A stretch of 64,000 nucleotides of DNA from Rummeliibacillus suwonensis (lineage in GTDB: Bacteria; Bacillota; Bacilli; Bacillales_A; Planococcaceae): NCBI RefSeq assembly GCF_007896435.1, contig NZ_VCBL01000001.1, forward strand, positions 711,345 to 775,344, in the 5' to 3' direction. Made by a program: the position numbers and the translations under genes. The notes under the pieces were generated by a model that saw nothing but the letters and a program-made list of their open reading frames with translations, was not told where the DNA came from and searched no databases. This document shows, piece after piece, positions 8,183 to 17,054 of the stretch. Position 1 is the stretch's first letter; each line of letters opens with the position of its first letter.

Positions 8183-9337
8183 ATGATATTGAAAGACAAA
8201 ATGATTTATTTAGATCATAGTGCAACAACAAAACCGGATCCAGCGGTTTTACAAACATTTGTCCAAGTAAATGAACATTACTATGCAAACCCAGCGTCTC
8301 TTCATCAAATGGGTGTTGAGTCAAACGCATTACTCAGTCGAGCAAGAGAACAAATCGCTGATATTATAAATACTTTACCCGAACAAATTATTTTTACATC
8401 TGGTGGTTCGGAGTCCAATAACTTTGCTATTAAAGGATTAGCTAGAGCAAATAAACATCGAGGTACAAAAATCCTTGTTTCATCTATTGAACATGCATCT
8501 GTTTTAGAAAGTGCTAAAGCAATGGAAGAAGAAGGTTTTACAATTGAATATATCGATGTTGACAAAAACGGCGTGATCTTAATAGATGATCTAAAGAAAA
8601 AACTGACAAAAGATACTGTTGTCGTTAGCATCATGCATGTGAATAATGAAATAGGTGCTATTCAACCGGTGGCAGAAATCGCTAAAATAGTGCATCAAAA
8701 TAGTCGAGCCTTTTATCATATGGATGCTGTACAAAGTTTCGGTAAAATTCCTGTACAATTTACAGGAGAAGATGGCCCAGATGCCATTACAGTTTCTGGT
8801 CATAAAATTAATGCATTAAAAGGATCCGGATTTTTAGCCTTACGAAAACAAATGAACATTCAACCTATTATTCATGGTGGTGGTCAAGAAATGGGCTTTC
8901 GAAGTGGCACAGTTGCAGTACCACAGGATGTGGCTTTAGCGAAAGCCGTTCGACTAGCCATTGAAAAACAATCTAAGAAAGCAGCACAATTCAGTAAATG
9001 GAGAGATGAATTACATGAATTTTTCAAGCAATTTTCATATGTAAGTACACTCTCAAGTAGTCAAGGTGCGCCACATATTATTAGTTGTGCAGTGCAAGGT
9101 TTAAAAGGAGAAATTTTAGTCAATGCCATGCAGCATGAAGGCATTATTATTTCAACTTCAAGTGCATGCTCATCAAAAGATCATTCGGTTAGTCATGTCG
9201 TCAAAGCAATACAAGTTGAACCATCTTATGAAAAAGGTGTCATTCGTATGAGTCTAGGTGAGGGAATCACAGATGCAGATATCGCATTCTTTAAAACAGC
9301 TTTTAGTAAGGTAATGCACCAAGTAAAGGAGTTTTAA
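8183..9337 (+). CDS. Cysteine desulfurase (NifS/IscS class, NifZ-like)
   Basis: PLP enzyme taking sulfur from cysteine. In B. subtilis the homologous NifZ passes persulfide to the adjacent ThiI for 4-thiouridine in tRNA. The 384-residue product has YLDHSATTKP at the N-terminus, TSGGSESNN, HVNNEIGAIQP, the PLP lysine K208 in SGHKINALKG, and the persulfide-carrying C329 in TSSACSSK. ATG 8183 sits 5-6 nt after AAAGGA. A start at 8201 would match some relatives but has a weaker site. Only 4 bp separate it from thiI, so they form a sulfur-transfer operon. Confidence 0.93.
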   Translation: MILKDKMIYLDHSATTKPDPAVLQTFVQVNEHYYANPASLHQMGVESNALLSRAREQIADIINTLPEQIIFTSGGSESNNFAIKGLARANKHRGTKILVSSIEHASVLESAKAMEEEGFTIEYIDVDKNGVILIDDLKKKLTKDTVVVSIMHVNNEIGAIQPVAEIAKIVHQNSRAFYHMDAVQSFGKIPVQFTGEDGPDAITVSGHKINALKGSGFLALRKQMNIQPIIHGGGQEMGFRSGTVAVPQDVALAKAVRLAIEKQSKKAAQFSKWRDELHEFFKQFSYVSTLSSSQGAPHIISCAVQGLKGEILVNAMQHEGIIISTSSACSSKDHSVSHVVKAIQVEPSYEKGVIRMSLGEGITDADIAFFKTAFSKVMHQVKEF

Positions 9338-9341
9338 CCAC

Positions 9342-10544
9342 ATGAAATGGCATGAAATTTTAATCCGTTATGGAGAAATTACGACAAAGGGACGTAACCG
9401 TAAATTATTTATCAATCGATTGAAAGAAAATTTACGTTATACGTTCGCTGATATTCCCAATTTGCGTATTCGTTCAGAACGTGACCGCATGTATTTGAGC
9501 AGTAATGTAGATACTGAAATGGAAGAACTCATAAAACGTTTACCACATATTTTTGGTATCCATTCATTTAGCCCTGTGGCTCAATGTGAACCAACCATCG
9601 AAGAGATGGGGAAATTAGCTGTTGAAATTGTGAAGGACATGAATTATCAAGGAAAAACATTTAAAGTAAATGCCAAACGCTCATTCAAAAAATTCCCGAT
9701 GGATACATATGAACTCCAACGGACTTTAGGTAGTCATGTATTAAGTTCGTTACCTGGCATGACCGTTCAAATGAAAAATCCTGATATCGAGCTTCGTGTA
9801 GAAGTTCGTGAAAAAGCAGTTTATATGATGGTCGATGTCATTTCTGGAGCTGGCGGTTTACCAATTGGCTCTAATGGTAAAGCGTTGTTGCTTTTATCTG
9901 GTGGAATTGATAGTCCTGTAGCAGCTTATTATATGATGAAACGCGGCGTAAGAGTAGAAGCTATTCATTTTTTTAGTCCGCCATTTACGAGTGATCAATC
10001 ATTAGGAAAAGTTAAAGAGTTATGTGAAAAAATTAGCCGCTTCGGTGGTAATATCCGCTTACATGTTATACCTTTTACAGAAATTCAACAAAAAATTCAA
10101 AATAGTGTTCCTGAAAACGTAACAATGACTTCTACCCGACGGATGATGATGAAGGTAGCGGATGTTGTTCGAAAAGAAATCGATGCCAAAGCAATTGTTA
10201 CAGGTGAAAATTTAGGACAAGTTGCTAGTCAAACATTAGAAAGCTTAGCTGCGATTAATGCTGTTACAACTACACCTATTTTGCGCCCATTAATCACATT
10301 TGATAAATTAGAAATTATAGAAGTTGCCAAAAAAATTGGCACTTATGATATTTCCATTCGTCCATTTGAGGACTGTTGTACCGTATTTACACCAGCAAAT
10401 CCAAAAACAAAGCCTAGAATCGACAAGATGAACTACTATGAAAGCTTTACTGATTTTGATGAATTGATCGAAAGAGCCGTGAAAAATCGAGAAATTCATA
10501 CATTCCCGAAAAAACAGACAGATGAATTTCTAGATTTTTTATAA
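9342..10544 (+). CDS. thiI: tRNA 4-thiouridine synthetase ThiI
   Basis: ATP-dependent enzyme that activates U8 of tRNA for thiolation. It has an N-terminal ferredoxin-like and THUMP region (about residues 1-165), then a PP-loop pyrophosphatase core with SGGIDSP from residue 186, TGENLGQVASQ, and DCCTVFTP near 345. At 400 residues it lacks the rhodanese extension of the E. coli enzyme, so sulfur must come from the adjacent desulfurase, as in Bacillus. It is translationally close to that gene (4-bp gap). Confidence 0.96.
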   Translation: MKWHEILIRYGEITTKGRNRKLFINRLKENLRYTFADIPNLRIRSERDRMYLSSNVDTEMEELIKRLPHIFGIHSFSPVAQCEPTIEEMGKLAVEIVKDMNYQGKTFKVNAKRSFKKFPMDTYELQRTLGSHVLSSLPGMTVQMKNPDIELRVEVREKAVYMMVDVISGAGGLPIGSNGKALLLLSGGIDSPVAAYYMMKRGVRVEAIHFFSPPFTSDQSLGKVKELCEKISRFGGNIRLHVIPFTEIQQKIQNSVPENVTMTSTRRMMMKVADVVRKEIDAKAIVTGENLGQVASQTLESLAAINAVTTTPILRPLITFDKLEIIEVAKKIGTYDISIRPFEDCCTVFTPANPKTKPRIDKMNYYESFTDFDELIERAVKNREIHTFPKKQTDEFLDFL

Positions 10545-10573
10545 TACAAGAATAAATTTCCTGTATTTTTGTT

Positions 10574-10602
10574 GTATGTTTTCTTCTCTTCTGTACATTC
10601 TA
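10574..10602 (+). promoter_or_regulatory. Sigma-G-type promoter for the first spore protein gene
   Basis: GTATG (10574-10578), a 17-bp spacer and CATTCTA (10596-10602) match the forespore sigma-G pattern GHATR ... CATNHTA. The second spore-protein gene has the same -10 and spacing. Confidence 0.75.
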
Positions 10603-10624
10603 TGTACACAAGGAGGTGATACAC

Positions 10625-10828
10625 ATGCCAAACAACACTTCTTCAAACCAATTAGAAGTTCGTGGAGCTAAACAAGCTATCGATCAAATGAAATACGAAA
10701 TTGCACAAGAATTCGGTGTGCAACTAGGTGCAGATGCATCAGCGCGTGCTAACGGATCCGTTGGCGGAGAAATCACTAAGCGCTTAGTTGCATTAGCTGA
10801 ACAACAACTAAACGGTTATTCTAAATAA
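10625..10828 (+). CDS. Alpha/beta-type small acid-soluble spore protein
   Basis: DNA-saturating spore protein that protects forespore DNA and is degraded at germination. 67 residues from ATG 10625, which lies behind a consensus AAGGAGGTGAT site. It has the conserved core [10 protein letters not shown], with the germination protease (GPR) cleavage region around EIAQEFGV, and [20 protein letters not shown]. The ATG at 10616 lies inside the ribosome site and is rejected. The position after thiI matches sspA in B. subtilis. Confidence 0.95.
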   Translation: MPNNTSSNQLEVRGAKQAIDQMKYEIAQEFGVQLGADASARANGSVGGEITKRLVALAEQQLNGYSK

Positions 10829-10861
10829 CAAATCCTGAGTACAGTATGCTCAAGAAAAAGC

Positions 10862-10906
10862 AAAAAAACCGAGGAAGAATTCGAGAGAATTTTTTCTCGG
10901 TTTTTC
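10862..10906 (+). terminator. Terminator after first spore protein gene
   Basis: AAAAACCGAG ... CTCGGTTTTT hairpin with extra pairing between GAAGAATTC and GAATTTTTTC. Confidence 0.9.
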
Positions 10907-11310
10907 AATGATTAGCAATAGAAACATTGTCGAAAGGAATGTTCCTATTCAGATCGTATTTCTGTAGTTTTGCATAAAACTATAGAAAATAGAAGACGTA
11001 TATCAGGTATGATGGTCCGAAAAAATTAGATATGCAGGGATACAATCGTCACATATTTTTTATTTTACGAATTGTAACAGAGGATTACTCAAGTCCTTGA
11101 AAATACGGAAATGCATCTACAATTTCTTTGTACGGTGTTCATTCGGTAAAGTCAGTTCGATATTTCACAGGAAAAACGAGTAATTTGTAGTGGAAATCAT
11201 TGACCATCTATATTTTATGGATAATATCTATTTGAGATTCATCACTGCAACTTGGAGTTATAATATTCGATTAACTCTCATTTATATCCATAAATCATTT
11301 TTTTTAAACT
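10907..11310. other. Gene-free stretch between the spore protein genes
   Basis: About 400 bp with no plausible ORF, RNA gene or clear repeat. AT-rich without obvious structure. It may be remnant DNA separating two duplicated spore-protein units. Confidence 0.5.
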
Positions 11311-11315
11311 TAAGT

Positions 11316-11344
11316 GCATGATTTTTTTTCAAACGCACATTCTA
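11316..11344 (+). promoter_or_regulatory. Sigma-G-type promoter for the second spore protein gene
   Basis: GCATG (11316-11320), a 17-bp spacer and CATTCTA (11338-11344). Same spacing and -10 as the first copy. Confidence 0.75.
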
Positions 11345-11367
11345 TAAGTGCAAAGGAGGTGATTTAC

Positions 11368-11574
11368 ATGGCAAGAAGCGGGAACTCAAATCAATTAGAA
11401 GTTCGTGGTGCACAACAAGCAGTAGATCAAATGAAATATGAGATCGCACAAGAATTTGGTGTGAGTCTTGGAGCAGATGCATCGGCGCGTGCTAACGGAT
11501 CCGTTGGAGGAGAAATTACAAAGCGTCTAGTTGCATTAGCTCAACAACAAATCAGTGGCTTTCCAAAAAAATAA
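11368..11574 (+). CDS. Alpha/beta-type small acid-soluble spore protein, second copy
   Basis: 68 residues, nearly the same core as the gene 540 bp upstream: [30 protein letters not shown], with differences mainly at the termini and at [13 protein letters not shown] 11368 follows AAAGGAGGTGAT. The longer frame beginning GTG 11314 overlaps the sigma-G promoter and is rejected. Both copies keep intact promoters, ribosome sites and terminators, so both are probably expressed in the forespore. Confidence 0.95.
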   Translation: MARSGNSNQLEVRGAQQAVDQMKYEIAQEFGVSLGADASARANGSVGGEITKRLVALAQQQISGFPKK

Positions 11575-11594
11575 TTAAATTAAATAAATGGCGT

Positions 11595-11635
11595 AAAAGC
11601 CGGGGGAGAATAAAACATTCTTTCTCGGCTTTTTA
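11595..11635 (+). terminator. Terminator after second spore protein gene
   Basis: AAAAGCCG ... CGGCTTTTT hairpin with inner GGGAGAA/TTCTTTC pairing. Confidence 0.88.
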
Positions 11636-11741
11636 AATTTAGTACTAACTACTAATTACTAATATTTATATCTAGTTGTAATTTCGAAATACATTACATA
11701 TAATAATTTGTGATGTCAATTTGTTATTCAGGGGGGTTTTT

Positions 11742-13328
11742 ATGAAACAAGAAGATTTAATTGCACCTGAAGATTATAATTTAGTGGAAGAAATTGAACG
11801 ATTCGCAAAAGGGCAAGAAAAAATTGCTATTCAATTTGAAAATGAGATTGGCAGTACAGATTCCATCACATATGATGGGTTAATAAGAAGAGCCAACCAA
11901 GTAGCAAATGTTTTTACAAATCATGGGTTGCAAAAAGGTGATGTAGTCCTGATTATGGTACCTCGTTTAATCGATGCCTATATTACATATATAGCGGCAT
12001 TAAAAGCGGGATTGGTTGTAATTCCAAGTTCTGAAATGCTAAGAGCGAAAGAAATTGATTATCGAATCGCTCATAGTAACGCGAAAGCGGTCATTGTTTA
12101 TGAACCGTATATAGAACAGTTCCACCAAGTAGAAAACATACAGGGTGTACAACAATATGTGATTGGGCAAGCAAACGTACCTTGGATCCAATTGATTCAG
12201 GAAGCTGAAAAAGAGTCAGAACAGTTTGAAAACGCTAAAGTGAAAAGCGCGGATAGCGCATTTTTATCTTATACGAGTGGTACGACAGGAAATCCTAAAG
12301 GGGTTGTCCACACACATGGATGGGCTTATGCACATCTGAAAACAGCTTCATCCCATTGGTTAGGTATTCGGGAAGATGATTTAGTATGGGCAACTGCAAG
12401 CCCCGGGTGGCAAAAGTGGATTTGGAGCCCATTCTTATCTGTATTGGGGAGTGGGGCAACAGGATTTGTCTATAATGGACGTTTTAAAGCAGATAAATAT
12501 TTAACTTTATTGGAAAAATATCAAATTCAAGTTTTATGTTGTACACCAACGGAATATCGCATAATGGCAAAAGTCGATAATTTAGCGGATTATAATTTAT
12601 CAGCCTTGCATAGCGCTGTTTCAGCTGGGGAGCCATTAAATCAGGAAGTCATTAATGTTTTCAAAAAAGTGTTTCATCTGAATGTCCGAGATGGGTATGG
12701 TCAAACGGAAAACACATTACTGATCGGAAATCTTAAGGGTGTACCGACAAAGCCAGGGGCGATGGGAAAACCTACGCCAGGTAATATCGTAGAAATCATC
12801 GATGAAAATGGAAACGCTTGCCCTGTTGGGGAAGTTGGAGATATTGCTGTTCATCGTTCAACACCAGCATTATTTAAAGAATATCTTCATGATCCTGAAC
12901 GGACTTCAAAACAATTCAGGGGAGATTATTATATAACTGGAGATCGTGCCAAAAAAGATGCGGATGGGTATTTCTTTTTTGAAGGTAGAAATGATGACAT
13001 TATTATTAGTTCAGGCTACACAATTGGACCATTTGAAGTCGAAGATGCATTAGTGAACCATCCTAAGGTTCAGGAATGTGCAGTAGTGGCAAGTCCAGAT
13101 GCAGTTCGTGGAAATATAGTAAAAGCATTTATTGTCTTAAAGGATATTGTCAAGCCTTCAGATGAATTAGTGAAGGAATTACAAGAACACGTGAAAAAGA
13201 GAACAGCACCCTATAAATATCCAAGAGCCATTGAATTTGTAAAAGAATTACCTAAAACATCATCAGGTAAAATACGGAGAATTGAATTGCGTGAGAAAGA
13301 AAAAAGAAACCATCGTATAAATTCATGA
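11742..13328 (+). CDS. ytcI: AMP-forming acyl-CoA synthetase (YtcI-like)
   Basis: Member of the ANL superfamily activating a carboxylic acid to its CoA thioester through an acyl-adenylate. The substrate is unknown, with acetate or a medium-chain acid plausible. 528 residues from ATG 11742 after AGGGGGG. Signatures: P-loop-like SYTSGTTGNPKGV, DGYGQTEN, TGDRAKKDADGYFFFEGR, and the C-terminal lysine motif KTSSGKIRRIELR that completes adenylation. Position next to the spore-protein gene matches B. subtilis ytcI. Monocistronic. Confidence 0.88.
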   Translation: MKQEDLIAPEDYNLVEEIERFAKGQEKIAIQFENEIGSTDSITYDGLIRRANQVANVFTNHGLQKGDVVLIMVPRLIDAYITYIAALKAGLVVIPSSEMLRAKEIDYRIAHSNAKAVIVYEPYIEQFHQVENIQGVQQYVIGQANVPWIQLIQEAEKESEQFENAKVKSADSAFLSYTSGTTGNPKGVVHTHGWAYAHLKTASSHWLGIREDDLVWATASPGWQKWIWSPFLSVLGSGATGFVYNGRFKADKYLTLLEKYQIQVLCCTPTEYRIMAKVDNLADYNLSALHSAVSAGEPLNQEVINVFKKVFHLNVRDGYGQTENTLLIGNLKGVPTKPGAMGKPTPGNIVEIIDENGNACPVGEVGDIAVHRSTPALFKEYLHDPERTSKQFRGDYYITGDRAKKDADGYFFFEGRNDDIIISSGYTIGPFEVEDALVNHPKVQECAVVASPDAVRGNIVKAFIVLKDIVKPSDELVKELQEHVKKRTAPYKYPRAIEFVKELPKTSSGKIRRIELREKEKRNHRINS

Positions 13329-13342
13329 TAAGTGGATATGTC

Positions 13343-13400
13343 TCGCATTAACGGGCAGTAAGATCCCCATCTCAAGATTTAGAGAGGATGTGGGATTAGC
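13343..13400 (+). repeat. Family-2 intergenic repeat, 5' fragment
   Basis: TTAACGGGCAGTAAGAT followed by CCCCATCTCAAGATTTAGAG is shared with the longer copies at 48456 and 60555. Here only the first 50-60 bp are kept. Confidence 0.7.
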
Positions 13401-13426
13401 TATTAAAGTGACTGTTTAAAAGATAG

Positions 13427-13465
13427 AATAGTATGCTAGAAAGTATTCTGGCATACTATTTTTAT
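13427..13465 (+). terminator. Terminator downstream of ytcI
   Basis: AATAGTATGC (13427-13436) and GCATACTATT (13451-13460) form a perfect 10-bp stem followed by TTTAT. The remaining gap up to the rarD ribosome site holds nothing recognised. Confidence 0.85.
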
Positions 13466-13647
13466 ATGAGTATGACTGTATTTTTATACATATTTTTAAT
13501 GCTGATAAAAAATTTTTCCTCGAAGTTGTAGTTATAATATAAGTGTAACTTTACTCTAAATGAGAGAATGCAAGTTTTTAATATTTACATTCACTAGTTA
13601 AAAATTTATAATTTGGAAATGAACGCACTAGAAATTGAGGTGAGATT

Positions 13648-14559
13648 GTGCAAAATGAAAGAAAGGGTATTATTGCATCAGTAGGTGCTTATTTTTTATG
13701 GGGTTTATTCCCTATTTATTGGAAGTTTGTTGAACATGTTTCAAGTGAAGAAATCTTGGCAAGTCGTATCATTTGGTCATTTATATTAACATTGTTTTTT
13801 GTATTGTTATTCAAACAATGGCATATATTGATTTTGGATTTTAAAAAACTGTGGCATCATCAGAAATCTTTTTGGTCTCTATTTTTTGCAGCCTATTTAG
13901 TTTCTCTAAACTGGTTCATCTATATTTGGGCTGTAAATCATGATCACATCGTGCAAACAAGTCTTGGGTATTATATGAATCCAATCATTTCGATTCTTTT
14001 AGGGATTATTTTTTTAAAAGAAAAATTATCAAAATCACAAATTATTGCATTTTTGCTCGCTGCGATTGGTGTTCTTATCTTAATCACTTCATATGGTCAA
14101 ATCCCTTGGGTTGCCATTGGATTAGCATTAAGCTTTGGTATCTATGGTTTATTGAAGAAACAGATTGTGCTTGATGCAACACGTGGCTTAGTGATTGAAA
14201 CAATGTTTATTTTACCCGTTGCATTGATCTATTATGTATATCTTTATTTCCAGGGAAATATGTCGTTTTTGCATGTCGATATGAAAACTGATTTATTTTT
14301 AATTGGAACAGGGATTGTAACAGCTGTTCCACTTATTCTTTTTGCAATGGGGGCACAAAACATCCCTTTATATTTGGTTGGCTTTATTCAGTATATTGCT
14401 CCTACAATGACCCTTATTTTAGGCGTTATTGTTTACCATGAATCGTTTGGTGGAATTGAGTTAGTATCGTTTTCATTTATATGGCTTGCATTAGTCATTT
14501 TCTCTATTTCTACTATTGTAGGAGTAAAAAAATCTCATAGAATTCATCAAAAAGCATGA
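13648..14559 (+). CDS. rarD: EamA/RarD family membrane transporter
   Basis: Drug/metabolite-type permease of about ten membrane segments. RarD proteins are named for chloramphenicol sensitivity, but the natural substrate is unknown. 303 residues from GTG 13648 behind GAGGTGA. Begins IIASVGAYFLWGLFPIYWK, typical of RarD, with YYMNPIISILLGIIFLKEKL and LYLVGFIQYIAPTMTLILGV as the paired EamA repeats. It stands alone between a terminator and sppA. Confidence 0.9.
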   Translation: MQNERKGIIASVGAYFLWGLFPIYWKFVEHVSSEEILASRIIWSFILTLFFVLLFKQWHILILDFKKLWHHQKSFWSLFFAAYLVSLNWFIYIWAVNHDHIVQTSLGYYMNPIISILLGIIFLKEKLSKSQIIAFLLAAIGVLILITSYGQIPWVAIGLALSFGIYGLLKKQIVLDATRGLVIETMFILPVALIYYVYLYFQGNMSFLHVDMKTDLFLIGTGIVTAVPLILFAMGAQNIPLYLVGFIQYIAPTMTLILGVIVYHESFGGIELVSFSFIWLALVIFSISTIVGVKKSHRIHQKA

Positions 14560-14613
14560 AACGTTTTAAGGTTTCATTCGTATAAACAATTGAAGACCAA
14601 AGGAGGAGAAATA

Positions 14614-15624
14614 ATGACAGCAAAACGATGGATCGCTCTAGCTATAGCGGCGGCATTATTTGTCGTTTCTACATTTGCAAGTGTACTGTGGTCAGTTGCT
14701 AAGCTAGACTTTAAGAAAGAGTTTACATCTGCATTTAATATGAATGCTACATATGATACAGATATTATTAAAACTGGAAATCCTGCGAACAAAATAGCAG
14801 TTTTAACAGTGAACGGAACGATACAAGATACTGGAGAGGGAGCATCTTTATTGAATTCAGGAACATATAATCATCAATTTTTTATGAATCAGCTAGATGA
14901 AATTTTAGATAATCATCAGGTGAAGGGTGTACTGTTAAAAGTGAATTCTCCTGGTGGAGGAACAAATGAATCAAAGCAAATTTATGAAAAAATTGTACAA
15001 ATAAAAAAAGAACGTAAAATCCCTGTTTACGTATCCATGGGATCGATGGCTGCATCAGGCGGTTATTATATTTCCGCACCTGCTGATAAAATATTTGCGG
15101 ATGAAGAAACGATTACTGGTTCGATCGGTGTTATTATGCAAGGATTGGATTATAGTAAATTAGCCAAAAAATATGGTATCGAATTCAACACAATCAAAAC
15201 AGGTCCGTATAAAGATATTATGAATGGTTCTAGAGAAATGACGGATGCTGAAAGAAAACTATTACAGGATATGGTGAATGATTCATATGGACGATTTGTT
15301 AAAGTGGTGGCAGATGGTCGTGGAATGTCTCAAAAAGAAGTAAAGAAAATTGCGGATGGGCGTATTATGAATGGTTCACAAGCAGTAAAAGCAGGGTTAG
15401 TCGATCAAATTGGATATAGCGAAGATGCACTCCAATCTCTTATGAAGGATCATCATCTTGAAGGTGCTGAAGTATATGAGTACACATCTTTAGATGACTG
15501 GGCATCACTTTTCTCTTCAAAGATCAATACGTTACTTGGGGGATCTACTGAAAAAGAAGCGATCACTAAATTGTTAACGAAAAATAGTGCACCTCGTATG
15601 ATGTATTTGTATGGTGAAGAATAA
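14614..15624 (+). CDS. sppA: Signal peptide peptidase SppA, S49 family
   Basis: Membrane-anchored serine protease that clears cleaved signal peptides. 336 residues from ATG 14614 after GGAGGAGA, with an N-terminal membrane helix (IALAIAAALFVVSTFASVL). It has the S49 core with VNSPGGGTNES, the nucleophile Ser in MAASGGYYIS, and the general-base Lys in KTGPYKDIMNG, so it is the short Ser-Lys dyad form found in Bacilli. An 11-bp gap to the RDD gene suggests one transcript, as with B. subtilis sppA-yteJ. Confidence 0.94.
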   Translation: MTAKRWIALAIAAALFVVSTFASVLWSVAKLDFKKEFTSAFNMNATYDTDIIKTGNPANKIAVLTVNGTIQDTGEGASLLNSGTYNHQFFMNQLDEILDNHQVKGVLLKVNSPGGGTNESKQIYEKIVQIKKERKIPVYVSMGSMAASGGYYISAPADKIFADEETITGSIGVIMQGLDYSKLAKKYGIEFNTIKTGPYKDIMNGSREMTDAERKLLQDMVNDSYGRFVKVVADGRGMSQKEVKKIADGRIMNGSQAVKAGLVDQIGYSEDALQSLMKDHHLEGAEVYEYTSLDDWASLFSSKINTLLGGSTEKEAITKLLTKNSAPRMMYLYGEE

Positions 15625-15635
15625 GGAGGTTTTAG

Positions 15636-16232
15636 ATGATGGCAGAAGCAATTGATGTTGGAACACTCCCCCCAGAACCGATACAAATAAAAAAAGAAAT
15701 GGACTACCAATTGAAAACGGCAGGCTTTTGGACTCGATTTTGGGCATATTTGATTGATCTAATCGTTGTATTTTCTATAAGTGCTATTACAGTTAAACCG
15801 TTATTTTTCTTTACTGGCTGGGAGAATATTGAAATTTCTCATATCCCGCTTTATGGATACATGACAAGTCTTTTATTTTATGCCTATTTCGTTGTGATGA
15901 CGAAAATCTGGGGACAGACAGTTGGGAAAATGGTTCTTGGTATTCGTGTTGTTTCAGATAATGATAAGCCCTTATCTTGGGCAACTGTGTTTTTCCGTGA
16001 ATGGATTGGTCGATTTATTTCTGTTACAATTGATATTCTTTATATTTTGGTCGCATTTACACCAAATCATAAGGCTATTCATGACTATATAGCAGATACA
16101 AAGGTTATACATGAAAGAACATTTGAACCAAAAGCAAAAATACTAGAAGCTGGAGTTCAACCTAAGCAAAAGACAGTAGACTTAGATGAAAACAATAGAG
16201 AAGATACAATCACAAATGATCGTGAGTCTTGA
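15636..16232 (+). CDS. yteJ: RDD-family membrane protein (YteJ-like)
   Basis: Integral membrane protein of 198 residues with the RDD domain: FWTRFWAYLIDLIVVFSISAIT at the first helix, TVGKMVLGIRVV after the second, and FREWIGRFISVTIDILYIL in the third. ATG 15636 follows AAGGAGGT; the next codon is also ATG. It is co-transcribed with sppA. In B. subtilis the YteJ partner modulates SppA. The hydrophilic tail after residue 165 is longer than usual. Confidence 0.87.
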   Translation: MMAEAIDVGTLPPEPIQIKKEMDYQLKTAGFWTRFWAYLIDLIVVFSISAITVKPLFFFTGWENIEISHIPLYGYMTSLLFYAYFVVMTKIWGQTVGKMVLGIRVVSDNDKPLSWATVFFREWIGRFISVTIDILYILVAFTPNHKAIHDYIADTKVIHERTFEPKAKILEAGVQPKQKTVDLDENNREDTITNDRES

Positions 16233-16286
16233 AAGTTGCATGACTAAGAGAAATTCGAGTAATATTGTTTTTGAGGAGGCGTTGAA

Positions 16287-16793
16287 ATGGTACAGGTAAC
16301 ATTTATTAACAAACCAGTAACATTAGTAGGACCAGAAATTAAAGTAGGTGACAAAGCACCTGACTTCACAGTGTTATCAACAGATCTTACAGAAAAACAT
16401 TTATCAGATTTTGCAGGTCAAACTGTTTTAATCAGTGTTGTTCCATCATTAGATACAGGTGTATGTGATGCACAAACTCGTCGTTTTAATGAAGAAGCAG
16501 CAGGATTAGGTGAAGATGTAGTTATCTTAACGATCTCTTGTGACCTTCCATTTGCTCAAAAACGTTGGTGCGGTGCAAATGGTATCCAAAACGTCCATAC
16601 TTTATCCGATCATCGTGATTTATCTTTTGGTGATGCATACGGTGTTCATATGAAAGAATTGCGTTTATTAGCTCGTTCCATCTTTGTTGTCGATAAAGAA
16701 GGAAAGGTTTCTTATGTAGAATACGTATCAGAAGGTACCAATCATCCGGACTATGATAGTGCCATAGCTGCTGTAAAATCACTGACAAAATAA
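16287..16793 (+). CDS. tpx: Thiol peroxidase Tpx
   Basis: Atypical two-Cys peroxiredoxin reducing hydroperoxides with thioredoxin. 168 residues with the peroxidatic C60 in [14 protein letters not shown] and the resolving C95 (KRWCGA). An extra Cys is at 85. Start behind GAGGAGG. Position before ytxK as in B. subtilis. Confidence 0.96.
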   Translation: MVQVTFINKPVTLVGPEIKVGDKAPDFTVLSTDLTEKHLSDFAGQTVLISVVPSLDTGVCDAQTRRFNEEAAGLGEDVVILTISCDLPFAQKRWCGANGIQNVHTLSDHRDLSFGDAYGVHMKELRLLARSIFVVDKEGKVSYVEYVSEGTNHPDYDSAIAAVKSLTK

Positions 16794-17000
16794 GTGAGTT
16801 TTATATTGATTCAGCCCATCTCTCTTATAGGTGGCGAGATAAATGTCGTATTTTCTATTTAGAGGTACAAATGGTCGCCGAATCGAGACAGAGCCTCCGT
16901 TGGCGAATATCACGGATTTTGAAAAGGAGCTTTTCGAGTAAGTTCGAAAAATCTGGATACCATTACGCTGGGCGTAATTGATAGGAAGAAATAAAGAAAC
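16794..17000 (+). other. Structured gene-free stretch downstream of tpx
   Basis: About 200 bp rich in short inverted repeats: CATTTGTACCTC-type arms, GAAAAGGAGCTTTTC near 16920, GATTTT ... AAAATC, and ACGC-TGG-GCGT near 16968. It does not match the family-2 repeats well apart from the CCCATCT start, and no ORF is present. Unknown non-coding element. Confidence 0.4.
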
Positions 17001-17005
17001 AAGTT

Positions 17006-17040
17006 GAAACCCACTCGTTAGTTTGAGTGGGTTTCCATTT
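17006..17040 (+). terminator. Terminator upstream of ytxK
   Basis: Perfect 11-bp stem GAAACCCACTC / GAGTGGGTTTC with an 8-nt loop, then CATTTT. Confidence 0.9.
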
Positions 17041-17054
17041 TGAGGGAGAAGAAA

